Positions 1 to 4,832 of a DNA stretch of 6,351 nt are shown piece after piece (the stretch's first letter is position 1; each line of letters begins with the position of its first letter). The stretch is from Candidatus Gastranaerophilales bacterium (GTDB lineage Bacteria; Cyanobacteriota; Vampirovibrionia; Gastranaerophilales; Gastranaerophilaceae). The translations under genes and the position numbers were made by a program. Where the stretch lies: contig JAJQFK010000055.1 in assembly GCA_021201175.1 (NCBI GenBank), positions 1-6,351 of the forward strand, given 5' to 3'. A model generated the notes under the pieces. That model was not told the origin of the DNA. It was given only the letters and a program-made list of their open reading frames with translations, and searched no databases.

Positions 1-647
1 ATATTCTGGTCTGCCATTTCTCCGGGCATTAAATTGCCTTTGAAAATCCAAACTTTTACGCCAATTTTACCCATTATCGTATCTGCTTCCGCAAAACCAT
101 AATCAACATTCGCTCTTAATGTCTGCAAAGGAATTCTTCCTTCTTTTGCCCATTCGCTTCTTGCTATTTCAGCTCCGCCTAAACGTCCTGATACCATAAC
201 TTTTATCCCTTGAGCACCGCCGCGCATTGCTCTTTGCATTGCCTGCTTCATTGCTCTTCTGAATGCTATACGTTTCTCTAACTGTAATGCTATAGACTCT
301 GCTGCTAACTGAGAATCAATATCAACTCTTGCAACTTCTACAACATCTATTGTTACTGTCTTGTTTATCAGTTTTGAAACTGCTGCCTTTAACTCGTCAA
401 TTCCTTGACCGCCTCTGCCGACTACTATACCCGGTTTAGCTGTTACTACTGTTACAGTAACATTTTGAGCCTTTCTGGCAATCAATATTCTTGAGATACC
501 TGCCGTATATAGTTTCTTTTTTATAAATTTTCTGATTTTTGCATCTTCAGCCACAAATTCAGGATAATCCTTTTTCGCAAACCACGTGCTGAACCAGGGT
601 TGTATTATTCCTACTCTAAATCCGGTCGGATGTGTCTTTTGTCCCAT
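1..647 (-). CDS. rpsC: 30S ribosomal protein S3, 3' end outside window
   Basis: Small-subunit protein S3 binds 16S rRNA in the head of the 30S subunit and lines the mRNA entry channel. The frame starts at ATG 647-645 (MGQKTHPTGFRVGI, a typical S3 start) and stays open to the window edge, giving 215 complete codons; the true C-terminus lies beyond base 1. The KH-type RNA-binding segment is visible, with GIVVGRGGQG at residues 73-82 containing the GxxG loop. The C-terminal S3 domain follows, with RRAMKQAMQRAMRGGAQGIK at 130-149 and SGRLGGAEIARSEW at 153-166. A Shine-Dalgarno GAAGG (660-656) sits 8 bases before the ATG and overlaps the TAG stop of rplV, so the two genes are probably translationally coupled. 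S3 is usually about 210-245 residues, so only a short tail is missing. Confidence 0.97.
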   Translation of the reverse strand, partial: MGQKTHPTGFRVGIIQPWFSTWFAKKDYPEFVAEDAKIRKFIKKKLYTAGISRILIARKAQNVTVTVVTAKPGIVVGRGGQGIDELKAAVSKLINKTVTIDVVEVARVDIDSQLAAESIALQLEKRIAFRRAMKQAMQRAMRGGAQGIKVMVSGRLGGAEIARSEWAKEGRIPLQTLRANVDYGFAEADTIMGKIGVKVWIFKGNLMPGEMADQN

Positions 648-659
648 TTTTATTACCTT

Positions 660-998
660 CTACTTTGATTCTTTTGTTACTTTAACAGTTAAATGAGATG
701 TACGTTTAACTCTTGCATACATTCTGCCTTGAGCTCTCGGTTTACCTCTTTTAAGTGTCTTTGATTCATCTGCATATATTTCCGATATTTTTAATGATTC
801 CGGTGCAGCTCCGAATTTTTCAGCAGCATTTGAAATAGCTGCCGTTAAATTCTTCTCTACTACGCGGGCTGCAAAATATGGCATAAATTTCAACATGCTT
901 AACGCATCAACTGCTGATTTGCCCCTTACAAGATTTATTACTCTGCGTAATTTTCTTGCCGGCATTGTTATATCTGTTTGTTTTGCCTTAGCTTCCAT
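660..998 (-). CDS. rplV: 50S ribosomal protein L22
   Basis: L22 binds 23S rRNA and sends a beta-hairpin into the peptide exit tunnel. The 112-residue product has the family's usual length. Recognisable blocks are ARKLRRVINLVRGKSAVDAL (14-33), the AAISNAAEKFG helix, and the RGKPRAQGRMYARVKRTSHLTV hairpin and C-terminal strand region typical of the family. The start is ATG 998-996. Its Shine-Dalgarno AAGGA lies inside the last codons (Lys-Arg-Lys) of rpsS, and only 2 bases separate the rpsS stop from this start. The stop is TAG. The reading frame continues through four further codons into the rpsC ATG, so readthrough would fuse L22 to S3. The normal length of L22 argues that this TAG is a genuine terminator. 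Confidence 0.97.
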   Translation of the reverse strand: MEAKAKQTDITMPARKLRRVINLVRGKSAVDALSMLKFMPYFAARVVEKNLTAAISNAAEKFGAAPESLKISEIYADESKTLKRGKPRAQGRMYARVKRTSHLTVKVTKESK

Positions 999-1000
999 AA

Positions 1001-1291
1001 TTATTTCCTTTTCGCTGTTTTATCTTGCCCTGCGTGTCCTCTGAACATTCTCGTAGGAGCAAATTCTCCTAATCTGTGTCCAACCATCGGTTCAGATATA
1101 TATACAGGAACATGTGTTTTACCATTGTATACTGCGATTGTGTGTCCGACCATGTCGGGATTTTCAGGAGTAATCATAGACGCTCTCGACCAAGTCTTTA
1201 TTACTCTCTTTTCTTTATTGGCATTTAACTTGTCTATTTTTGCCTTTAAAGAGTCGTGTACATATACACCTTTTTTTAGTGAACGTGTCAT
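1001..1291 (-). CDS. rpsS: 30S ribosomal protein S19
   Basis: S19 sits in the head of the 30S subunit, forms a complex with S13 and contacts 16S rRNA and the A-site tRNA region. The 96-residue protein begins MTRSLKKGVYV, the standard S19 opening. It carries the family signature GHTIAVYNGKTHVPVYISE followed by MVGHRLGEFAPTR, and ends in a lysine- and arginine-rich tail. ATG 1291-1289 is preceded by a strong AAGGAG seven bases upstream, within the 15-base gap after rplB. The stop is TAA. A weak oddity is ENPDMVGH, where many S19 proteins read PEMVGH, giving a slightly longer loop. The assignment is secure from sequence and operon position. Confidence 0.97.
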   Translation of the reverse strand: MTRSLKKGVYVHDSLKAKIDKLNANKEKRVIKTWSRASMITPENPDMVGHTIAVYNGKTHVPVYISEPMVGHRLGEFAPTRMFRGHAGQDKTAKRK

Positions 1292-1306
1292 TAATTATCT
1301 CCTTTA

Positions 1307-2134
1307 TTAGCGCTTTCTTCCTCTAACAATTAACTTGCCGGAAGCTTTTTTTGCTTTTCTTGTCTTGTATCCTAATGCCGGCTTACCCCATGGTGTCTTT
1401 GGATTTCCTCCGGGTCCGGTCTTTCCTTCACCACCGCCGTGAGGGTGATCACAAGGGTTCATTGTTACACCTCTTACCGTAGGTCTGATTCCTAAATGTC
1501 TTGTACGACCGGCTTTACCTATTTTTAAATTCTTAAATTCGGCATTTCCTAATATTCCTATTGTCGCCAAACATTCTTTTCTTACCATTCTCATTTCAGA
1601 ACTGGGCATTTTTAACGTTACATAGTTTCCGTCTTTCGCCATCAACTGTGCACTGCTTCCTGCTGTTCTGACCATTTTTGCTCCGCGTCCGGGGATTAAC
1701 TCTACGTTATGTACTGTTGTTCCTAACGGTATTAATTCTAACGGAAGTGCATTTCCTGTCTGTATATCTGCTTCAGGTCCCGATACTATTGTATCTCCTA
1801 CTTTTAAATCATGCGGAGTTAATATATATCTCTTTTCACCATCAGCATATACAACTAACGATATTCTTACATTTCTGTTTGGATCATATTCAACAGTTTT
1901 AACCACACCTGGAATACCAAACTTTTCACGTTTGAAATCTATTACCCTGTATGCCTGCTTATGACCGCCGCCTTTATGACGACAAGTTATTCTGCCTGTA
2001 TTATTTCTGCCCGCAGTTTTTCTTATAGGCTTTAATAATGATTTTTCCGGTTGAACTGCCGTTATTTCCGAATAATCACTTTTTATCATTCCTCTTTGTC
2101 CGGGAGATGTCGGATTTATTTTTCTTGTTCCCAT
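1307..2134 (-). CDS. rplB: 50S ribosomal protein L2
   Basis: L2 is a primary 23S rRNA-binding protein near the peptidyl-transferase centre, needed for subunit association and tRNA binding. The 275-residue product has normal length. Visible family blocks are GRNNTGRITCRHKGGGHKQ (42-60), VEYDPNRNVRISL (81-93), the VHNVELIPGRG segment (141-151), and the hallmark MNPCDHPHGGGEGK around 225-238, which includes the conserved histidine region. The tail TPWGKPALGYKTRKAKK leads into a basic C-terminus. ATG 2134-2132 lies 4 bases after the rplW stop; the AGGAG ribosome binding site is inside the last codons of rplW. The stop is TAA. Nothing suggests damage. Confidence 0.98.
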   Translation of the reverse strand: MGTRKINPTSPGQRGMIKSDYSEITAVQPEKSLLKPIRKTAGRNNTGRITCRHKGGGHKQAYRVIDFKREKFGIPGVVKTVEYDPNRNVRISLVVYADGEKRYILTPHDLKVGDTIVSGPEADIQTGNALPLELIPLGTTVHNVELIPGRGAKMVRTAGSSAQLMAKDGNYVTLKMPSSEMRMVRKECLATIGILGNAEFKNLKIGKAGRTRHLGIRPTVRGVTMNPCDHPHGGGEGKTGPGGNPKTPWGKPALGYKTRKAKKASGKLIVRGRKR

Positions 2135-2138
2135 CGTC

Positions 2139-2447
2139 CTATACTCCTGCTAATTCTTCAATCGGATCGCCCTGTATTGTTACTATGGCTTTCTTTCCGG
2201 ATTGTGTTCTTCCGACTGAATATCCTACTCTTTTTGCATGTGACGGCATATATACCGTTCTTACTTTGGTTACCTTCCTGTTTGGAAATGCTAACTCAAT
2301 AGCCTGCGCAATCTCTACTTTTGTAGCATCCATTGCTACTTCAAATGTATACTGTGATAATGCTGCCATTGTCATTGATTTTTCCGTGATTATAGGTCTT
2401 TTTATGATGTCGTATAATCTTTCTTTATTTTGTTTCATTGTGCTCAT
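2139..2447 (-). CDS. rplW: 50S ribosomal protein L23
   Basis: L23 lies at the exit of the peptide tunnel and docks trigger factor and SRP. The 102-residue product contains the family motif IIKRPIITEKS near the N-terminus, FEVAMDATKVEIAQAIELAF, and the PNRKVTKVRTVYMPSHAKRV stretch followed by KKAIVTI. The ATG at 2447-2445 overlaps the TAA stop of rplD by one base (TAATG), a classic translational-coupling arrangement. A GAGAGG about 11 bases upstream could be its ribosome binding site. A second in-frame ATG three codons later is a weaker choice because it loses the overlap. The stop is TAG at the expected length. Readthrough would add 20 residues overlapping rplB out of frame, which argues that this TAG really terminates. 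Confidence 0.96.
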   Translation of the reverse strand: MSTMKQNKERLYDIIKRPIITEKSMTMAALSQYTFEVAMDATKVEIAQAIELAFPNRKVTKVRTVYMPSHAKRVGYSVGRTQSGKKAIVTIQGDPIEELAGV

Positions 2448-3082
2448 TATTTTGATAACCTCTCAGTTATTTCTGTTATTGCTGACTCTGTCATTATCAG
2501 AGTATCCGCTTCAAGTAAATCTTTTACATTTAAATTCGACGGTAAAATGATTTTTACATTCGGTAAATTTCTTGCTGCTAATTCTAACTGTCCGTTTTCT
2601 GCCAATTGAGTATCAGCAATAATTAAAATCTTACCTTCCGCTTTTAATGCTTTCAGCGATTCAGCTACCATTTTTGTTTTTGCTTCTGTTATTTCAGAAA
2701 AATCTTTTACTAAAATAGTATTTTCTAATCTCGCTGATAATGCAGATTTTAATGCAAGCCTTCTTGCTTTTTGAGGCATTGAAAATCCATAATCTCTGGG
2801 TTTGGGTCCAAATATTACGCCGCCGCCTGCAAACAATGGACTTCTAATTGAACCGGCTCTCGCTCTGCCTGTTCCTTTTTGTTTCCATGGCTTTCTTCCG
2901 CCGCCGGATACTTCTGCTCTGGTTTTCGCACAAGCATTTCCGCTTCTTGAATTGTTTAGCTGCCTTCTTAATGCCATATGAATTACGTGCAAATTCGGCT
3001 ATACTCCAAATACTTTGTCATCAAGAGCAATTTGACCGACTTGCTTTCCGCTTGTACTTAATATTGAAACTTCTTTTGTCAT
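2447..3082 (-). CDS. rplD: 50S ribosomal protein L4, interrupted by in-frame TAG at codon 28
   Basis: L4 binds 23S rRNA, and its long loop lines the exit tunnel; in some bacteria it also represses the S10 operon. The full frame is 211 codons from ATG 3082-3080, which has a good Shine-Dalgarno (AAGGA, 3096-3092, spacer 9). It reads MTKEVSILSTSGKQVGQ...DDKVFGV, then TAG (3001-2999), then PNLHVIHMALRRQ and onward to a normal L4 C-terminus. The basic loop is intact: GGGRKPWKQKGTGRARAGSI, about residues 60-79. Family members commonly read VFG-x-x-PN here, so the TAG replaces a sense codon and no frame shift is involved. Taken strictly, translation gives a 27-residue peptide. A fallback start would be TTG 2992-2990, with GGAG 11 bases upstream, giving 181 residues that lack the first strands of the globular domain. 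A sequencing error, a real nonsense mutation, suppression and internal initiation all remain possible. Family identity is certain; the functional form is not. Confidence 0.9.
2999..3001 (-). other. in-frame amber codon inside rplD
   Basis: Codon-by-codon reading from ATG 3082 gives GGA GTA TAG CCG AAT TTG at this point. The frame on both sides aligns with L4 without any shift, so this is a one-codon interruption. GAG, CAG, AAG or TAC/TAT-type codons are one substitution away. In many L4 proteins glutamate occupies this position (VFGIEPN-like), which would fit GAG to TAG, but that is recalled from the family rather than computed. Confidence 0.9.
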
Positions 3083-3091
3083 AATTTATTT

Positions 3092-3096
3092 TCCTT
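3092..3096 (-). promoter_or_regulatory. ribosome binding site fixing the rplD start at 3082
   Basis: AAGGA on the minus strand, nine bases before ATG 3082, shows that L4 translation is meant to begin upstream of the amber codon and not at the later TTG or ATG codons. The TAA that closes the open frame after the rplC stop lies just downstream of it. Confidence 0.7.
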
Positions 3097-3121
3097 GTTT
3101 TGTTTTAGTTTTGAACCTTGT

Positions 3122-3159
3122 TTTCGCTTTCCGGACTGTCGTCCGTCCGGAATTTCGCT
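3122..3159. repeat. perfect hairpin flanked by 7-bp direct repeats in the rplC-rplD spacer
   Basis: On the plus strand, TTTCGCT (3122-3128) and an identical TTTCGCT (3153-3159) flank a 24-base unit. That unit is a perfect stem-loop: TTCCGGAC (3129-3136), an 8-base loop, and GTCCGGAA (3145-3152). The direct repeats abut the palindrome exactly, as target-site duplications would. Removing 31 bases would leave a spacer of about 44 bases. The outer repeat overlaps the rplC stop codon. No U-run follows the stem on the transcribed strand, so it does not look like an intrinsic terminator. It could be a small palindromic repeat, an excision footprint, or an mRNA-stability or translational-control hairpin. 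Confidence 0.75.
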
Positions 3160-3793
3160 AGTTCCATTTTACTCTTGATGGTACAACTGTTACCAGTTTA
3201 CCTTCTGATCCGGGTACCGAGCCTTTTACAAGTAACAAGTTATTCTCATTGTCCACTTTTACAACAGTGAGTTTTGTTATTGTCACCCTTTCGTTACCCA
3301 TATTTCCGGCCATTCTTTTACCTTTTATTACACGTCCGGGTGTTGTGCCGGCACCAATCGACCCCGGTTCTCTATGATTCTTTGAACCATGAGCCATCGG
3401 TCCTCTGCCAAAGTTCCATCTTTTTACAGTACCTTGGAATCCTTTTCCGATTGATATTCCGGTTACATCTACTTTTGTTCCTTCAGTCAATACACTTAAA
3501 TCTATCTTTTGACCTACTTGGTAGTTTTCAGGATTATCCAATCTGAATTCCTGTAAATGTCTATAATTTTCTAATCCGTTTTTCTTAAAATGTCCTATTT
3601 CAGCTTTTGTTAAATGCTTTTCTTTTGCAGGTATTACTCCTACCTGTATAGCATTATAACCGTCTGAATCAACAGTCTTTATTTGTGTGACTGTTAACGG
3701 ATCAACTTTTATTACTGTTACGGGGATTGCAAGACCTTCTTTGTTGAATACTTGCGTCATCCCAAGTTTTTCACCTATTACTCCCAGTGTCAT
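3158..3793 (-). CDS. rplC: 50S ribosomal protein L3
   Basis: L3 is an early-assembly 23S rRNA-binding protein whose long loop reaches towards the peptidyl-transferase centre. The 211-residue product begins MTLGVIGEKLGMTQVF, the standard L3 opening. It contains GISIGKGFQGTVKRWNFGRG (112-131), MAHGSKNHREPGSIGAGTTPG (133-153) and KRMAGNMGNERVTI (159-172). At the site where E. coli L3 carries the methylated glutamine the sequence reads SIGAGTTPG, so that glutamine is absent. ATG 3793-3791 has an AAAGGTG ribosome binding site a few bases upstream. The stop is TAG at the usual L3 length. The frame then continues for 23 lysine- and arginine-rich codons to a TAA three bases before the rplD ATG, which is either coincidence or a readthrough tail. 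Confidence 0.97.
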   Translation of the reverse strand: MTLGVIGEKLGMTQVFNKEGLAIPVTVIKVDPLTVTQIKTVDSDGYNAIQVGVIPAKEKHLTKAEIGHFKKNGLENYRHLQEFRLDNPENYQVGQKIDLSVLTEGTKVDVTGISIGKGFQGTVKRWNFGRGPMAHGSKNHREPGSIGAGTTPGRVIKGKRMAGNMGNERVTITKLTVVKVDNENNLLLVKGSVPGSEGKLVTVVPSRVKWN

Positions 3794-3897
3794 ATTTCAC
3801 CTTTCTTTTGTGAGCGCTACGTTATCTGCTTGCTTCGTAGATCACATTCAATTTTTTGGAGTTTCCTCTATTAAATTGTATGTGCCTGTTAATACTT
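3794..3897 (-). other. 104-base rpsJ-rplC spacer
   Basis: This spacer is unusually long for the operon. On the plus strand CTACG (3817-3821) and CGTAG (3836-3840) form a weak 5-bp inverted repeat with a 14-base loop. No ORF with a convincing ribosome binding site and no GC-rich terminator is visible. A secondary promoter or processing site is possible but not supported by a clear motif. Confidence 0.3.
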
Positions 3898-4215
3898 TTA
3901 CAGTTTAACTTCTATATCTACTCCGGCAGGCAAATCCATTCTTGTTAGTTCTTCTGTTGTCTGTGCTGTCGGATCATAAATGTCTATGATTCTTTTGTGT
4001 ATTCTCATCTCAAAATGTTCTCTTGATTTTTTGTCAACGTGAGGTGAGCGAAGTACACAATATAAGCGGCGTTTCGTCGGCAGAGGAACCGGTCCGGCTA
4101 CTCTTGCTTCTGTTCTTTTTACCACCTCTACAATTTTACTTGCAGATATATCAATCAGTTTATGGTCATACGCTTTCAAACAAACTCTTATTCTTTGCTG
4201 CTTGCTTTCGTTCAT
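3898..4215 (-). CDS. rpsJ: 30S ribosomal protein S10
   Basis: S10 is a 30S head protein; as NusE it also joins the NusB antitermination complex with RNA polymerase. The 105-residue product contains RIRVCLKAYDHKLID, the signature GPVPLPTKRRLYCVLRSPHVDKKSREHFE (split around residues 41-69) and ends LPAGVDIEVKL, a cyanobacterial-type tail. A longer frame could begin two codons earlier at GTG 4221-4219, but the Shine-Dalgarno AAGGA (4227-4223) would then be only one base away. From ATG 4215-4213 the spacer is seven bases, so ATG is preferred. The stop is TAA. This is the first gene of the operon in the window, and no tuf or fusA lies upstream. Confidence 0.96.
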   Translation of the reverse strand: MNESKQQRIRVCLKAYDHKLIDISASKIVEVVKRTEARVAGPVPLPTKRRLYCVLRSPHVDKKSREHFEMRIHKRIIDIYDPTAQTTEELTRMDLPAGVDIEVKL

Positions 4216-4222
4216 TTCCACT

Positions 4223-4227
4223 TCCTT
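4223..4227 (-). promoter_or_regulatory. ribosome binding site choosing ATG 4215 for rpsJ
   Basis: The minus-strand order is AAGGA, AGTGGAA, ATG. The seven-base spacer to the ATG is normal, while the GTG two codons earlier would lie one base from the Shine-Dalgarno sequence. The shorter S10 is therefore favoured. Confidence 0.65.
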
Positions 4228-4277
4228 TTGTCTTTTGACTTTGCTCTTTTTGTTCTTATACTACTTAGCATATTAAG

Positions 4278-4304
4278 CCTATATTAAACATAATTCATAG
4301 TCAA
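4278..4304 (-). promoter_or_regulatory. possible promoter of the S10 operon
   Basis: On the minus strand TTGACT (4304-4299) is a near-perfect -35 box. The best -10 candidate is TATAGG (4283-4278) at a short 15-base spacing; TAATAT (4275-4270) and TATAAG (4260-4255) are alternatives at non-standard spacing. Transcription from here would give a leader of only about 60 bases, too short for an E. coli-type L4-responsive S10 leader. The location is right; the exact -10 box is uncertain. Confidence 0.4.
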
Positions 4305-4329
4305 CACATGTTTTTATTTTTATTTTGGG

Positions 4330-4364
4330 AGTTTACACAAAAATTAAAACTTTTCTTGTAAACT
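4330..4364. repeat. 8-bp inverted repeat upstream of the S10 promoter
   Basis: AGTTTACA (4330-4337) and TGTAAACT (4357-4364) are perfect inverted copies separated by 19 bases. The dyad lies just upstream of the TTGACT box. It may be an operator, or a weak AT-rich hairpin; on the plus strand it is followed by TTTATT. Confidence 0.45.
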
Positions 4365-4508
4365 TTTATTAAGCGTTTCAATACAGATTACGTGCTTTTC
4401 CGCCAGTATCTTGTATCTTGCGCTTCCGCTGCACGATTGGAATTTTTCCGGATTTTCTCCAATTCCGTTTTTTTCAGTTCCTCTTTTTCTTAATATTTCT
4501 TTATTTTT
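4347..4508 (-). pseudogene. possible decayed coding fragment, unrecognised
   Basis: This stretch is richer in GC and purines on the minus strand than the flanking DNA. One frame (4508-4347) is open for 54 codons and reads protein-like (SARYKILAEKHVICIETLNK) but has no ATG, GTG or TTG start. A second frame (4489-4391) reads ELKKTELEKIRKNSNRAAEA and stops at TAA 4390-4388. A tandem 7-base duplication (CAAGATA twice on the minus strand, about 4420-4407) lies inside both; removing one copy shifts the second frame into AQDTGGKARNLY-stop. CGTGC (4391-4395) and GCACG (4431-4435) could instead pair as an RNA stem. No family is recognised. It may be a gene remnant, a structured RNA or chance. Confidence 0.2.
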
Positions 4509-4607
4509 TCATATAAGACTAAATTCTGAATTAAACTGCAAAACATTGAAATATTTTATCATAAACATGATTAAAAAAATTCTAATTAAGTTATAGAATA
4601 CACTTTT

Positions 4608-4637
4608 TTGCACAAAAATATACTTTTAATATATAAT
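4608..4637 (+). promoter_or_regulatory. probable promoter for the TPR/peptidase gene
   Basis: TTGCAC (4608-4613), an 18-base spacer and a perfect TATAAT (4632-4637) form a good sigma-70-type promoter. The start site would be near 4644, leaving a leader of about 190 bases before the TTG start. In AT-rich DNA a fortuitous match is possible. Confidence 0.5.
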
Positions 4638-4751
4638 TTTATTTTAAATTTTTTACTTATAAAAGTCCTCCTGACATTAAAAGAATTTTAATTTAGAATA
4701 GTCCAATTTACTCTATACCAAAATATCTGAGAAAATCTCACGGACAATTTA

Positions 4752-4767
4752 TAAGAAATATTTCTTA
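4752..4767. repeat. 16-base perfect palindrome in the TPR gene leader
   Basis: TAAGAAATATTTCTTA equals its own reverse complement. It lies about 65 bases before the start codon and downstream of the predicted promoter, a position suited to a repressor operator. With no spacer it would form a poor RNA hairpin, so DNA binding is the likelier role if it has one. AT-richness raises the chance of coincidence. Confidence 0.35.
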
Positions 4768-4819
4768 ATAAAAACTGTTATTTAAGCAAATATTTTTTAT
4801 CAGTATCTTTTAATTGTCA

Positions 4820-4825
4820 AAAGGG
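4820..4825 (+). promoter_or_regulatory. ribosome binding site supporting a TTG start
   Basis: AAAGGG followed by a seven-base spacer precedes TTG 4833-4835. No in-frame ATG occurs until residue 104, beyond the TPR domain, so this site decides the start. Confidence 0.65.
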
Positions 4826-4832
4826 TAACATT

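Larger units (their letters stand above)
4222..4832. other. divergent AT-rich intergenic region
   Basis: Roughly 610 bases separate rpsJ from the divergent TPR gene. The region holds the probable S10 promoter, an 8-bp dyad at 4330-4364, a GC-richer and purine-biased patch on the minus strand at about 4388-4510, a good plus-strand promoter at 4608-4637 and a 16-base palindrome at 4752-4767. The 61-codon plus-strand frame at 4411-4596 starts at TTG without a ribosome binding site, is phenylalanine-rich, and is probably the complement of the purine-rich patch. No tRNA, rRNA or recognised riboswitch was seen. Confidence 0.5.

Noticed and set aside
2038..2550. 170-codon plus-strand frame across rplW and rplB
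   Set aside because: It is the complement of well-supported ribosomal genes, is leucine- and phenylalanine-rich, and has no ribosome binding site; the same applies to the other plus-strand frames over the operon.
2447..2992. Taking the 181-residue frame from TTG 2992 as the complete L4 gene
   Set aside because: It lacks the conserved N-terminal part, which is present in the same frame upstream with a proper ATG and ribosome binding site; kept only as a fallback start.
3129..3152. Hairpin as an intrinsic terminator splitting the operon
   Set aside because: On the transcribed strand it is followed by AGCGAAAAC and has no U-run, and downstream genes need cotranscription.
3898..4221. GTG 4221 as the rpsJ start
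   Set aside because: Only one base separates it from the Shine-Dalgarno sequence; ATG 4215 has a normal seven-base spacer.
4411..4596. 61-codon plus-strand frame in the intergenic region
   Set aside because: TTG start without a ribosome binding site, low-complexity phenylalanine-rich content, and an ending in poly-A/T DNA.
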